Assembly: GCA_965153455.1 (NCBI GenBank)
Contig: OZ234501.1
Location: 5,890,001-5,954,000 of the forward strand
DNA length: 64,000 nucleotides
Source of the DNA: Sphagnum compactum
Lineage: Eukaryota > Bryophyta > Sphagnopsida > Sphagnales
Reading direction: 5' to 3'
Below the pieces are notes generated by a model. It was not told the origin of the DNA. It saw only the letters and a program-made list of their open reading frames with translations, and did not search any database. Each line of letters begins with the position of its first letter. Positions within the stretch are counted from its first letter, which is position 1. Of this stretch, positions 11,174-23,600 are shown piece after piece. The position numbers were made by a program, and so were the translations under genes.

Positions 11174-11379
11174 TATTGAATTCAAAATTTCTGGTTCATT
11201 ATCGTTCCTATTTGGACAAATATTGGTTCAAGCTATTTGACTCTACCAAAAGCAATTTACAAATTTATTCTTGTTATTTTTTCACAAATAAAAATAAAAA
11301 ACCAAAATAATTCATAGATTACAACTTTTTTGTAGTCATATGCGATATGCCAACAATGTTGACAATAAGTAGAAGAAAA

Positions 11380-13520
11380 TAATGGAGCAAATTTTGCTAA
11401 AAAATGTTGAAGTAAGGCATGAAGGTAACTTGGAGCAACTAGAGTAGACAAAGATTGACCCAAAGGAGGCTATGACCTTTCATAGTGGGGAGCAAAACAA
11501 ATTAGAAGACGTTACCAAAAATATCGAACTGGAAACTATACGACTTACTAGAAATCATCCATCGAAATTATGACGCATTAAAACCAAACCAAAAACTCCA
11601 CATGAACCAATTTGGAACCCTACGGAAAATAAAGCTTTTTGGTACCATGAAACTATTGTGACAAGTCCACATGCCAAAGAGAATGAATTGATCAACTCTA
11701 GAAGAGAATTGATGAATTGTGCTAATTTTGGGGAAGGGGCCTTTTGATGAGGTACGAAACATGCAGTCCTTAAACATGAATATTTCAAATGAGGGGGAGT
11801 TCCATCAAGAAATTCTGATAACCCTTGTTTTTAACATTTGTGCTTCTCCTCATGCGTTTCCAACTTGTACTTTTTATCAAAGTCCGAGTCATCAAATAGA
11901 CAATTGTCCTTATTAGTTTAGTCGAATCTTGCCTACACACAATATTGATTGATCATAGACCTTATTGGTATGAACATAGGTTCAAAGTTTAGTTTTGAAT
12001 GTTTAGAATTCGAATTATCCTTCAACACTACCAAATGTATTTTGTAAAAAACTAGTTATTCCACATGTCTAAAACTAGTCCCCTTACCAGAAATGTCATG
12101 AAACAAAATCCAATAGGTTTTCCAAATTCAATGTATCCTCATGTTGGATCATGTACACCATATTTTCGTTTTGGTTATGGGGGCATTAGGAGTGTTCCTA
12201 CAATGTGGCCTCCAATATCCGATCCCTTAGCTAACTTCATAGCCCCATTAAAACCAGTTTTTGGAATTGCACAAGTTGGGATTGTAATAGATCACAAGGA
12301 GCCTTTGGATGAAAACAAGGATTATTTCAAAAGAAAACACAACACCAAGATGCCACAAATCATTCCTATCGGAAAACCGTACAATGAACAAAGGAACCTA
12401 CCATCCCCAATTGGAGATGCTAGTAGGCCTCCTATTGGTGGATGGACTATTCCCTACCAACAATAGTGGTGGCAAACCTTTTGGTGGTGGTGGTAATAGG
12501 CTTCCAGGAAGTGATGGTGGCAATCCTCCAAAAGGTGGTAATAGAGAACCCTCAATAGACCAAAATCCAAGATCATATGCTATAAGACCAATAGGACTAT
12601 GGATAGGACCTACCTAGAATATGTGGTACCCTTCATGGTATCATGTCTAACCCCCTATAACACCAAATCCTCTGCCAAATAGGAAATCCTTACCCTACCC
12701 CATCTACACCGCAAGAATAGATCTTGATGCTCATGTATAAGTTTTTCGTAAGGCCATTTAGGCCAATGGAAAGAAGAATGATGTTGATATCATCAATATG
12801 TTTTGTTTTACTCTTCACAATGCCATATCCAAATGGGGAGAGAATTTTATGAAAGCCCATTTGATTTGTAGATTTGAAGAGCTAGAAGCCACATTTTGTA
12901 AGCACTATCGATTTTAAATATAGATAAATGAACAAATGTACATGGTGTTATGAATGGTAAAGCAAGGCGAAGAGGATAAGGTGGAAATGTATTATGAACG
13001 TATACTAAAACTAACAAATTCCTTTCAGCATCAAATAGACAATAGTTTGTTAACCATTTTTTTCGAATAGGATTGTAGACATACCTCTTTTAACCATGTC
13101 GAGGATGAAAAGGGACACTTTGTTTGAACACAAGGAAGCTATGGTTGGAAGCTGCAATGACATGTGAAGAAAGTATGGAAAACAATAATGAATACTAGAA
13201 ATTGCTGGAACCACCAACCAAGTAGGAGAAAGCTAACAAAGGAAGGTGGATAGATGTGATTTGAAGTCAATGCAGTAAACCGAAACATTCCAAAGACCAT
13301 TGCCATTGGAATCCAGACAACCCAAACAACAAACTTAAAGATAAAAATGAGGTAACAGTGAATGGATTTTCGGCCCAAACTAGTGGTGGTACAGGAAATA
13401 AATCTGATAACAAAAGAGGTTGCGGAGAAATGAACAAATTTAGTTCCATCATTTACCATTGCTTCATTTGCAATTGAACATCTACGACTATCCTAATAAG
13501 GATGCAGTTTAGGTGATGTT
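11380..13520 (+). pseudogene. gag region of the Tat-like element
   Basis: Broken frames show an upstream gag-side segment at 11,380-11,740 and a proline/glycine-rich region at 12,065-12,617 (repeated GGKPFGGGGNRLPGSDGG style). The retrotransposon gag core at 12,720-13,160 is readable as NDVDIINMFCFTLHNAISKW, then GENFMKAHLICRFEELEA. Two cysteine/histidine zinc-knuckle remnants follow core and linker (around 13,270 and 13,455, CFICN). A further knuckle-like CTFYQSPSHQIDNC near 11,866 has tyrosine where the second cysteine should be. Gag would form the virus-like particle in the cytoplasm. In-frame stops at several points make it non-functional. Confidence 0.7.
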
Positions 13521-13814
13521 TAGGGAAAAAGTAACAATGGTTGCACCCAAGAAGGAAGGCATTGTTGTCAACACAATTTTGGCAAATACAACCCATAGTC
13601 AAATACCCAAAAATGTGGTATTCAAGGAGAAAGAACCTCTTAAGAACAAGAGCTTGGTTAATTGCAAGAAGAAAAAAAGCTTCAACGTCTGTTTAAAGAA
13701 GTTATTAAAGACATACAACAAAAGGAACCACCAAGAGATCTACCTAAAGCCAATATTCAAACTTAGGTTAAAGCCAACCTAACAAAAAATTCGGTTTGAA
13801 TACCAAAAACAATT

Positions 13815-14010
13815 TTCTAGACCTACTAAATCTACTAGACCTACTAGTTTTATCAATTTTACTGGATTGATTGAACCTATTGGGTTTACCAAACCTACTA
13901 GGTTTATCGGTTTTACTGGATCTACGAAAAATATTGGTGCTACCAAGATTTATTGGTTCTACCAAATCTATCAAAAATATTGGTGCTACCGAAACTACCG
14001 GAAGCTTTTA
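13815..14010 (+). repeat. Degenerate TACTGG/ACCTACTAGG short repeat between gag and protease
   Basis: Reiterated forms of ACCTACTAGGTTTACC and AAATATTGGTGCTACC run through the linker. They encode a threonine/glycine/phenylalanine-rich low-complexity segment. The array is a slippage-prone part of the gag-pol linker and not a separate element. Confidence 0.65.
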
Positions 14011-14029
14011 AGTTTTGGAGGATATCACC

Positions 14030-14830
14030 TAGCAAGTATTGAGGAGTAAACATACCTTTACCTATGCCAACTTTTCAAGATTGCTCCAGATTTGAAACAA
14101 TATGTTGGTGCCAAGCTTACCCTTGGAAGAAAAAATATCACTTTGGTAAGACCTAATTCGATTATCACCTCGGTGGCAATTGATCCTCACATGGTTGTAA
14201 TATGGGTTCAAGTGGGCAAGAACATTGTCAAAGATGTCTTATTGGATGGAGGATTCGATGTGAACATCATGGCGAACAAACTCTAGAAACGGTTAGGATT
14301 CCCCAATCTTAAACTAACATCATATATATTCCGAATGGCAAATCAAACCATCACCAAACTAGTTGGACTCATCAAGGATCTCAAAATCCAAATCGATGGG
14401 ATTCCATACACTACAATGTTCATAGTAATGAAGAACAATGTCTTGGATTTCAATTATTCAATGTTGTTAGGCTAACCATGGTTGTATAATGCACGTGTTA
14501 CTCATGATTGGGGAAACAACATGATCACCATTGAAAGCAATGGCACGCTGCAAACCATTTCCATAACCAAACATTGGGATAGTAATACCAAACATCTTGA
14601 GGTTTTGCTATGTTACGATCTGATGGAGAACATCATAGACAAAAAAGAAGAAATATTCTTCATAGCGAAACCAAATTTGTTTACAATTGGAATCATTACA
14701 TTACCAGAACCAAAAATTCTCATTGTTGCATTTTTTGGTGTAGAAGTTGGTACAGATCTTACATTCAACTTTTCACACTTTGAAGGACAAATCCAAATAG
14801 ATACTATGCTAGCATGCATTAGAGTCTAGG
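14030..14830 (+). pseudogene. Aspartic protease region of the Tat-like element
   Basis: The frame at 14,092-14,829 reads KDVLLDGGFDVNIMANKL at about 14,229-14,283. This is the retropepsin active-site region, with DGG in place of the usual D-S/T-G, a variant I recall from Tat-type elements. Downstream are TMFIVMKNNVLDFNYSMLLG and PWLYNARVTHDWGNNMITI, typical of the protease-RT junction. In-frame stops occur at 14,284 and 14,473. The enzyme would cleave the Gag-Pol polyprotein. Confidence 0.75.
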
Positions 14831-14979
14831 ATTTGGATATCACATGCTAGACATTACTTGAAGATCACTAGGTATGACTCCTCAATCTAGGAACTACTAA
14901 CAACCTTCAGACAATAAAACTAAATGCAAAATGGGATGGATTGGTTGTTACAAGCAATAAAGCCTTATTCTAGGAGTAT

Positions 14980-16167
14980 AAGGACATTTTTGCATGGAAT
15001 CATACCAATGTCACGGGAATTCCACCACATATTGCTCAACATCACATTAAACTCGACACAACCATTCCACTTGTTCATCAAGCAAGGTACCAAATGAACC
15101 CAAATTATGTTGCGGTAGTCAAACAAGATTTGGACAAGCTTTTAAGTGTAGGTTCATTGCCCTGATGGATGAAGTTAGATGGTTATTGCCAATTGTCGTT
15201 GTATCGAAAAATAACAACAAGCTTAGGATTTACATGGATTTTTGATGACTCAATTCTGCAACCAAGAAAAATCCATATCCCTTACTTTTTACTAAAGAGG
15301 TTTTGGACAAAGTAGTAGGTCACGAGGTCTGATCAGTTTTGGATGTCATTAGATCATGATCACCTTTGAAAACATGTATAAAACTACATTCCTCACCAAT
15401 TGGGGAGGTTTCATTTGGGTAGTCATGCCATTTGGACTCAAGAATGTTCCACCAACTTATCAATGGGTGGTGAGTACGGCTTTTAAGGACTATCTTAGAG
15501 TGTTCATGAAATTATTTTTAGATGACTTCAGTGTGTTCAGTGATCTAAACACCCATTTAACAAAACTACAACTATGTTTTGATAAATGCAAACAATTTGA
15601 TATAAGCTTGAACTTCGAAAAATTGATGTTCTTCATGCATTTGGGCATTATCTTGGGTTATGTGGTATCTAGGGAAGGCAAGCTATTAGATTTGGAGAAA
15701 ATTTTAGCTATTGTTCACATGCCTACACTGAAAACACCTAAAGACATTTAGGTTTTCAATGGCATGGCACAATATTATCAGTTTTTCATCAAGGATTTTG
15801 CTTTCATTATGGCTCCCATTACCAAGTTACTACAAAAGACATAAGTTTTTGAGTGGACAGCAAAGTGCCAACAGGCTTGGGAAGAGATCAAACAATGTTA
15901 CATGGATGCACCAATCTTGATTTCACCTCATTGGAACCTTGAGTTTCGTGTTCATTCAAACGCCTTTAATCTGGCAGTCATAGTTATGTTGACATAGAAC
16001 CTTCTCAAAAAATGTGACCAACCGATTGCCTATGCAACTCGGTTATTCAACAACACTAAACAAAATTATATAATGAGTAAAAAGGAAGCACTCATAATGG
16101 TGTATGTTCTCCTCAAATTTCGTCATTATTTGTTGGGTAACAAATTCATTTTCTATGTGGACCATAT
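14980..16167 (+). pseudogene. Reverse transcriptase and start of RNase H, Tat-like element
   Basis: RT remnants run from 14,980 (VTGIPPHIAQHHIKLDTTIP). The cleanest frame is 15,356-15,751 with GGFIWVVMPFGLKNVPPTYQ and LFLDDFSVFSD, the latter being the catalytic DD box at about 15,515-15,526. The RNase H/connection region then reads FNGMAQYYQFFIKDFAFIMA and PIAYATRLFNNTKQNY, then VLLKFRHYLLGNKFIFYVDH. The reading stops at 16,167 where the chromovirus is inserted. It resumes at 22,152 with HMALLYLV. Several stops and lost starts make it non-functional. Confidence 0.85.
16163..16167 (+). repeat. Target-site duplication CATAT (left copy)
   Basis: CATAT here and at 22,152-22,156 directly flank the chromovirus LTR ends. 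Removing the element and one copy restores the RNase H reading across the codons for DHMALLYL. This proves the insertion point. Confidence 0.95.
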
Positions 16168-16807
16168 TGTCATGGGCACAAAAAACTATAAGAACAGGAA
16201 ACAAACTAAGGACACAACAAGGAAAAAAAATCACAAGAAATACAAGCCTAAGTGTAATCCAAGACTAGAAACACAAAGACATAAGCCAAGAACATGGTAT
16301 ATGTTAAAAGATTATTCAAAAAGAACTTTATTCTAATAACATATGAAAGCAGAGGTTATGACAAGAAAATATACCCAAAATTAGTGTTGAACAAATTGAA
16401 GGTAATGGGAGTCGTACCCCTATTTGTACCCCATTTGGGACCTAGCTTAAGGAAGCTTCCATAAAAGCTTCCATGTGTGCACCATTCAAGGAAGCTTTTA
16501 TAGAGGCTTCCATATGTGCACCGACCAAAGAAGTTTCTTGAAAAGCTTCTTAATTAATAATGAACTAAGAATTTAACTAAGACTTAACGATAATACAAGC
16601 GATGATGTAGGTGACAATGTAGGTGCAAGTGATGATGCAAGCGATGATATAGGCGATGATGTAAGTGATGATGTAGGCAATTATGTTGGTGCAAACAATG
16701 ATGTAAGCAATGATGTAGGCAAACTATGTTGGTGCAAGCGATGATGCAGACGATTATGTTAATGTAAGTGATGATGCAAGGGATGGGTGATGGTGGTGTC
16801 TGTAACA
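16168..16807 (-). repeat. 3' LTR of the chromovirus
   Basis: It matches the right LTR along most of its length (shared TTTATTCTAATAACATATGA, GACCTAGCTTAAGGAAGC and CTTCCATGTGTGCACC). It is 640 bp against 529 bp because a 12-bp minisatellite has expanded inside it at 16,595-16,790. Confidence 0.9.
16595..16790. repeat. 12-bp minisatellite (GATGATGTAGGC) within the 3' LTR
   Basis: Some 16 variants of GATGATGTAGGC/GATGATGCAAGC run head to tail. The other LTR has only GATGATGCAATCGATGGGTG at the same place, so the expansion happened after insertion. Confidence 0.9.
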
Positions 16808-16821
16808 TCACCTCCCCTTTT
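16808..16821 (-). promoter_or_regulatory. Polypurine tract of the chromovirus
   Basis: AAAAGGGGAGGTGA on the minus strand lies directly before the 3' LTR start TGTTACAGAC. This is the expected plus-strand primer position. Confidence 0.8.
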
Positions 16822-18250
16822 AGTGATGAGTTTCACAAGGAGCAGCCTTGGGCTTGTTTGGATATCGCATGTGAAAGTCCTTCATTTTTTCCATGGCATT
16901 TAATAAGTTTTTGACCAGTTCCCAAGTACGTTTGTTGATGTCATAACATTGCCAATGGACTAAATATTGTAATTGACGATGTGATATCCTTGAATTTAAG
17001 ATTTTTTCAACCTTGTATTCTTGCTTACCATTAACTACAATTGGTGGAGTTGGTTTGTGTGTTCTCCTTAAAATGGTAGAAACATGGTAGGGCTCCAACA
17101 ATGAAACATGAAACACGGGGTGAATCTTCATGGAATCTGGAAATTTGAGTTGAAATGCCACTATGTTGATTTGTTTCACAATGATGAATGGGCCAAGTTT
17201 TTGGTAATCCAATTTTTTCAACAGTTGAATTATCTTAATGTTTTGTCGTTGAAGCCAAACTTGATTTTCGACCTTGAAATTTGGTTGGTCTTTACAATGT
17301 TCATCAGCATTTTCCTTGTATTGCCTTTGAACTTCTTCAAGGTTGGATACAAGTTGTGTTTGAATGTTTGCTAGCCAAGTAATTCGATCTTCAGCTATAG
17401 GATTCACAACATTGTTTACACCTTGGATGTCAAACTTGGGATGTAAGCCATGATTTGCAAGAAATGGTATTTGTTGTGTTGTTAAATGCATCATGTTGTT
17501 ACAAAAAAACTTTGCCACAAACAAAAGATTTGACCAATTATCTTGGTGATAATTAGTCGTACATCATTGATATTATTCCAAGACTTGATTGACTCGCTAT
17601 GTTTGCCCATCTTTTTAGGGATGAAAGGCTGATGATAAATTCACCTTCACACCTAATGGCTCGAAGATCCACTTCCAGAACTTGGATGCAAATTGGGGTC
17701 CACGATCAAAAACAATGTCTTCAAGAAGTCCATGATAACAAAAAACATGATCAAAGAATAATTTAACTGTTTTTTCGCCAGTTATTGATTTGTTGTAGGG
17801 AACAAAATGAGCAATCTTCGTGAAACGATCCACCACCACCAAAATGGAATCAAATGAGTTAGATTGTGGAAGATCCATGATGAAATCCATGGAGATTGAA
17901 GACCATGGAAAAACATGGACCGGTAATGGTTGAAGAAGTCTATGAGGGCAATGATGAGGATTTTTTGCATGAGCACAAACATCACATGAGCCAACAAATT
18001 ATTTCACAAACTTCCAAAGTTGCGGCCACTAATAGTCACAATACATTAACTCCATGGTCTTGTTGAATTCAAAATGGCCAGTAATGAACGTGTCGTGTCT
18101 AGCTTGGAGAACTTGAAATCACACACGGCCTTCTGGTACGTATAACAATTTGTCATGATGTAATAGACCATCACAAAACTTGAATTTGTCAAAGTCACAA
18201 GGAAGGTTCTTTCGATGACTTTTGACAACAGTGGCAAAAGAATCATTGAC
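16820..18250 (-). pseudogene. Chromovirus integrase with C-terminal chromodomain
   Basis: Integrase core motifs are SFDSILVVVDRFTKIAHFVP (first catalytic aspartate) and GLLEDIVFDRGPQFASKFWK (second), in the 17,615-17,890 frame. The HP-x-DGQT segment just after it has a stop. The open frame 16,820-17,524 carries the integrase tail (KLGPFIIVKQINIVAFQLKF, PVFHVSLLEPY). A chromodomain then reads YKVEKILNSRISHRQLQYLV and HWQCYDINKRTWELVKNL, with the aromatic residues Y and W retained. The protein would join the cDNA to chromatin. The upstream zinc-binding part (about 17,990-18,250) is only partly readable. Confidence 0.85.
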
Positions 18251-18539
18251 TAGATCTTCATGAATGTGTTAAAAGAGGGTCTTATCTTCAAGAGTTATCG
18301 ACAATGTTTGGAACTAAAGGTTTTTGGGTTTGAGAATGGTGTCACATTGTTGATCGTAAGCAACATCCCCTCCTTAGGCACAAGGTATGAGCGATGGGAT
18401 AAAACATCTAGTTTCCCTTGTTGTCACCTTGGACGGTAAGTAATCACAAACCAACATCAAGACAAGGATAATGCCCATTGAGCTTGATGTCAATTCAACA
18501 CACGAGTCGTAATGAAATATTGGAGATTCTTGTGATCAG

Positions 18540-19700
18540 AATACATAATGATTTCATGTTAAGCTCTTTCAAGTAGATGACACCACTCCTCAAAGGCATC
18601 CACGATGGCTAAGAGTTCTTTGTCATGAATTTCATAGTTAATCTCAATAAGAGAAAACTTACAAGAACGGAAACCAATTGGATGAAAAAAATTATCTTCT
18701 TTGGGTTGTGAGAGTACAACACCTATAACAAAGTTAAAAGCGTCTGTTTTCAAAACAAAAGGTTTGGAAGGGTCTGCATGAATCAAAAGTGGGGTAGTCG
18801 TGAAGGAGGCTTTCAAAGATTGAAAGACATTTTCAGTTTTAACTCCTTAAGAAAAATGTTGATCCTTTCAAATCAAATGAGTAAAAAGGGTCACGATCGT
18901 GGAATAATGTGCAATGAATCGTCGATAAAAATTGGCGAAACCAGGGAAACATTGAACATTTCAAACAGAAATTGGGGTAGCCTTGTCCACAATTGTTTGA
19001 ACCTTATGAAGGTCCATGCGAATGCCATATCCAAAAATAATATAACCCAAGAATTCCACCTCAGCTTGATGGAATCCACATTTTTCGAATTTGACATAAA
19101 GACCAACTTTTCGAAGATTTTCCAAAACAATATGTACATGGCATTCATGGTCTTACCATTTTTTTGAGAAAATGAGGATGTCATCGATGGAATAGACCCC
19201 AAAATCATCCAAGTATTTACGGAAAACATCATTCATCATATGTTGAAAGATAACATGTGCATTAGTAAGGCCAAAGGGCATCACAACATATTCAAAATGG
19301 CCATAACAAGTTCTGAACACCATTTTCCATTCGTCCCTTTCTCGAATGCACACCAAGTTGTATGCTCCATATAGGTCAATCTTAGTGTACATTTTGGCAT
19401 GATTGAATTGGTTCAACAATTCTACGATCAAGGGCAAAGGGTATTGGTTCTTGATGGTGAATCAATTTAATTGATGGTAATCGACACACATGCGTAGAGA
19501 TCCATCCTTTTTCTTAACAAATAGCATTGGAGCACCAACTAGAGACCTGGAATGTCGAATGAACCCCTTTTCAAAAATTTCATTGATGTATTTTCAAAAC
19601 ACCAAGAGTTTGTCCTATGATAAGTTAGAAATGGGTCTAAACGGGGGATTGCATTCCTTCTTCCAAATTAATTGCATAATCATATGGCCGATGTTAAAGT
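18540..19700 (-). pseudogene. Chromovirus reverse transcriptase and RNase H
   Basis: The RT frame 19,153-19,437 reads [34 protein letters not shown] and [12 protein letters not shown]. The catalytic YxDD box is altered to SIDD but keeps both aspartates. RNase H is in the 18,559-18,816 frame (LIHADPSKPFVLKTDAFNFV, then SLIEINYEIHDKELLAIVDA), with the catalytic D and E region visible. Frames shift between 18,820 and 19,153 and at 19,437. The function in the family is to copy the RNA genome and remove the RNA strand. Confidence 0.85.
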
Positions 19701-19989
19701 AATGTGTCTGCATTTTTTTTTCAAAAATATTTTTGTAATTTTAGTACTGAATAGGGTCTCATGTTGTTGTGTCCCAGAATCAGGCGCTGGAATGACATAC
19801 ACAAAAAATGCATCTCCCTTCTTTGTTGTTTGTATGAATGTTCTTACTCCTATGAACAAAAGCTTGAAATGTTTAGATCCTTGGTTACCCCCAATATTTC
19901 CTTCATGCTTGAGTTTCTGCATGCATTGATTAGTTCTTGCTGGGTCTTCACATGCAGAATCATGTTCAAAATCCAATGTGTTTGTTGGA

Positions 19990-20350
19990 AAAGCTTCATA
20001 TTTTGGTATAGTTTTGTTTACTGATTCAAAATGAAAATTCCTCATTTTTTAATCCCCTCGAGGATTGTGCAAAACGAGCCATGATAACCCAATGATGATA
20101 GGGTTTGTCAGAGATGAAATGACATTGAAGACAATTTTGCTAATGTGTGACCCAATTATTACCATCAACGCCTTGGTCTCATGTGTTACAAGTCTTGAAG
20201 AAAGGTTTCAACGATCGATCACTTTGACTGCCATTGGTGTTGTTTTCTCCTCCAACGCCAAGTTATGTTGTCGTATGAACACCTTGTCGACGAAATATGC
20301 AGATGCCCATGAATCAATAAGTGCTTAGGTTCGCACAGTTGTGGATTTAC
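19990..20350 (-). pseudogene. Chromovirus aspartic protease remnant
   Basis: On the minus strand, 20,281-20,325 reads ALIDSWASAYFVDKVFIRQH. This is the retropepsin active site, with tryptophan replacing the catalytic-loop glycine of D-S-G. Downstream, VIMARFAQSSRG-like sequence fits the family's I-L-G-L-x-W-L region in altered form. The loss of glycine should abolish proteolysis. Confidence 0.65.
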
Positions 20351-20399
20351 CACCCTTGATCATGATGGGCAACAAAAAACAAGGTGTTGATTTTGAAGA

Positions 20400-21380
20400 C
20401 AAGGTAGTACCATTTTGAACACATGATGCATCAAGGTGTAGTCTCACGGTCCATACTAAAATTACACGTCTTCGTTTCCCTTTTCTTCTAGCCCTTGGGT
20501 AGTGATAAAAGTTATGGCACGTGTTACATGTTGAACACATTTTTTTGGACAAGCACCAATTACGTGGCCTGGTTCTCCATAGTACAAACAGAAATTTTTT
20601 ACACGTTGACGTTGTTTTTCCTATTCTGTGAGTGGTTTGAATCGTGTTTTGTCGATTACATGGGGTCGTCATTGGGTGGAGACACCATATGTTTGGGTTG
20701 CAACATGGGTGGCATGAATTGCCTCAATGTTGGTGACAATTCCCAACGTTTCTCCCGTCGACGTTCAAAAAGTCAAATATCACAACACATACTTTGTGCG
20801 ATTGTTTGACTCAAGGTTATGGGATTAGGCATGGTCAATAGAAGGTTCTTCACGTCTCCACGGAATCCAAACTGAAATTGGCTCATGAGCGCAGCCTTGT
20901 CCCATGAAATGTCACATGTTAGTTGCTTAAATTTAAAAGCATACTCAAAAGCTAAGCGTGTTCCTTGGCGAAGAGTTCGCAACTTGTTTGTTGCTATATG
21001 TTATTTGTCTGAATCACCAAAAGAAACACCAAATTCTTCAAGAAACATTTCAAATTTGTTTAGAAGAGGAGATTAACGTTCCAAAAGAGGTGCAAACCAT
21101 GCTAAAGTTGTGCTTGATAATAAGGTGCCAATGAGTCCAACTTGGGTCCAATCATCTGGATAATGGTGCTGATGAAATGAGATGATGAGACGTACTTGGT
21201 TGATGAAACCTCGAAATTTTGAGCGTGGGCCATCAAACTTCTCTGGCAAGTTGATTCATGACTCCTTCGGAATGCTTCCAAACGTTGCCAATGTTTGGTT
21301 TCCTTGTAAGTGTGCAATGGATTCACGAAGAGATTATTTTCTTGTTGCATATGCCTAAGGGCAACAATAACTTCTCCCAT
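20400..21380 (-). pseudogene. Chromovirus gag
   Basis: The frames 21,102-21,380 (MGEVIVALRHMQQENNLFVN) and 20,773-20,982 (LRQGTRLAFEYAFKFKQLTC, then ALMSQFQFGFRGDVKNLLLT) match the N-terminal and core gag regions of chromoviruses. A zinc-knuckle remnant follows around 20,540-20,600 in shifted frames (spaced cysteines before CSTCNTCHNF). Gag forms the particle and binds RNA. It is broken by at least two frameshifts. Confidence 0.75.
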
Positions 21381-21622
21381 GGAAATTATTTTTTTCTTGA
21401 AATGGACATGGTTAAAGAAATACGTGAATCAAAACTTCGATAAGAGGTGGGTGGTCTATAATCTTAACAACACGTTCAAAAGGTGGGTAATCCACAACCT
21501 CTTGAAAACTCTTACGTTTAAAGTAGGAGGGGTAGTCCACACTCGACTTCCACATAAAAAAACACAAAATAATTATAATGACAACAATAATAGATGTAAA
21601 CCTAATGGGAGTCTATTCAAAC

Positions 21623-22151
21623 TATCACATGCACGAAAAACTATAAAAACAAGAACCAAGCCAAGGACACAACAAGGAAAACAGATCACAATAAATGCAA
21701 GCCTAAGTTTAATTGAAAACAAAAAACATAAAGACGTAAGGCAAAAACATGATATAGGCTAGAAGATGATTCAAACAGAACTTTATTCTGATAATGTATG
21801 AAAGTAAAGGTTATGATAAGAAAACATACCCAAAACTAGTGTTGAACAAATTAAAGGTAATGGGAGTTCGTACCCCTATTTATACCCCATTGGGGACCTA
21901 GCTTAAGGAAGCCTCCATAGAAGCTTCCATGTGTGCACTAACCAAAGAAGCTTCTTGAAAAGCTTCCACATAGGCTTCCATGTGTGCACTAACCAAAGAA
22001 GCTTTTTGAAAAGCTTCCTAGTTCAATAGAAGCTTCCACATGTGCATTGACCAAGGAAATTTCTTGAAAAAATTCTTAACTAATAATGAATTAGGAGTTA
22101 ATTAACAATTAACGATGATGCAATCGATGGGTGATGGTGATGTCCATGACA
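21623..22151 (-). repeat. 5' LTR of the chromovirus
   Basis: It ends CCATGACA at 22,151, next to the CATAT duplication. Its inner edge TATCACATGCACG corresponds to TGTCATGGGCACA of the other LTR. It contains two or three internal copies of AGCTTCCACATAGGCTTCC-like sequence. Confidence 0.9.
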
Positions 22152-23600
22152 CATATGGCATTATTATACTTGGTTTATGTGGCATATGCATTATCCCATA
22201 TGCTCGGTCTCACAGAACAAAGTGGAGTATTTAACCAAAAAATAAACGTTATTATTTTCCTTTTATAATTGGTGTGGCTACAGGAAATTTCCGAATACCT
22301 CATTACTGAAAAAATTTCAATACATTATAATCAAGAGCAAAAGAAAAAAACTAGCCTTGAAAACTTTACATTTTCTTGTGGTACATGGAAAATTATATCA
22401 TCATGGTCAAAACAAAATTCAACGGAGTTGCCTTGAAGACAAGGAAATACCCCTAGTGTTACAAGAAATGCATGAGGGAATCGATGGTGGTCATTGCTCT
22501 TCTAAAATCATAGTTTGCAAGATTTTGGATGCCAAGTATTGTTGGCCCACGATGCACAAGGATGTTTTCCAATATTGCCAAACTTGTGACAATTGTCAAT
22601 GAATTAATATAGAACAACATAGTGAAAAGGAGAAAGCACACTATAGTGTAGACAAAAAATTGTCACAATTTAACAATTTTCGATACCTATGGAACTTTGA
22701 CATATCATGATGGATTTTTGGAAAAAAAAGTTGTACTTAAAATTTTGAATTAATGGTGGTTTACATCCATATATATCATTGTGTCATGAAATTGGAGCAA
22801 ATATGAACAAATTAATTAGTAATTGGAGTACATTTTCATTTTGCAACAACCTTATCACAATGTTGCAATTATAAAAAAGGACTACAAAGGATTAGATTTA
22901 ATGGTATTTTATCCATGAAATTTTTGCATAGCTAAAAAGATGACCATGAAGAAGAATTTAATTCATATATGAGTTCATTATCATGAGGTTTGGCTGTCCA
23001 TTTACTTTAGTAAGTGATCAAGGTATTCACTTCATCACCGACACCATTGAGATTCTTACAAACCATTTTCTGCTACGACATACAACCTGACCACTTATTA
23101 TTCGCAAGGCAATGGCCAAGCAAAATCCACTAACAAAATCATTGATTCACTTCTTACTAAGTTAGTGAATCCCAATTAAATATTTGCTGCCCACGAGCAA
23201 TTACATCTCGACCAAGATTTTTTCCCCACCCATATTCTCACCAATCGTGTGGCAAAATTGGAGGAGTTAAATGAAACCTACTAGGAGCTAGCAGATTGAA
23301 TAGGTATAAAGTAGTGGAACACAATGTTATAGGTTCAACAAAACCACAAAATCAAGATTTTTTCTATGGGGGACATAGTTTTTTGGTTTCCAAAGGGTAG
23401 AAAAGAACACTCCAAAAAGTTCAAAAAACGGTGGTTTGGCTTGTATAAAATATAACATTGTCTCCCTAATAATATTGTTACTCGTCAACATTGACAAGTT
23501 TGAACCGAATCCCATTTTGGTGAACATCAACAAGCTAAAACCCTACCAATATTTGGATTAAATTCCCAGAGGATTGGAAGCCACCATCGAAAGGGGAGAA
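22152..23600 (+). pseudogene. RNase H end and integrase of the Tat-like element
   Basis: The second CATAT copy (22,152-22,156) leads straight into HMALLYLV, the continuation of RNase H. The frame 22,357-22,602 holds the integrase zinc-binding domain (EMHEGIDGGHCSSKIIVCKI, then DVFQYCQTCDNCQ, with HHCC residues visible). The core is patchy: DQGIHFIT-like sequence near 23,015 and TTYYSQGNGQAKSTNKIIDS near 23,090. The C-terminal part has HSKKFKKRWFGLYKI near 23,410 and VNINKLKP-like sequence near 23,525. No chromodomain is present. Multiple stops occur. Confidence 0.8.

Larger units (their letters stand above)
16168..22151 (-). mobile_element. Ty3/Gypsy chromovirus, complete with LTRs, inserted in the Tat-like element
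   Basis: A 5,984-bp element on the minus strand bounded by LTRs that start and end TGTCATG.../...CATGACA. The 5-bp duplication CATAT lies outside both. The order in its own direction is 5' LTR (21,623-22,151), gag (about 20,400-21,380), protease (about 20,300), RT (about 18,850-19,700), RNase H (about 18,550-18,820), integrase (about 17,400-18,250), chromodomain (about 16,840-17,020), purine tract and 3' LTR (16,168-16,807). The chromodomain at the integrase end defines it as a chromovirus, which tends to target heterochromatin. The frames carry stops and shifts, so it no longer encodes an active polyprotein. I could not recognise a primer-binding site. Confidence 0.95.

Noticed and set aside
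16584-16811. Histidine/leucine-rich minus-strand open frame
   Set aside because: Shadow of the 12-bp GATGATGTAGGC minisatellite in the chromovirus LTR.
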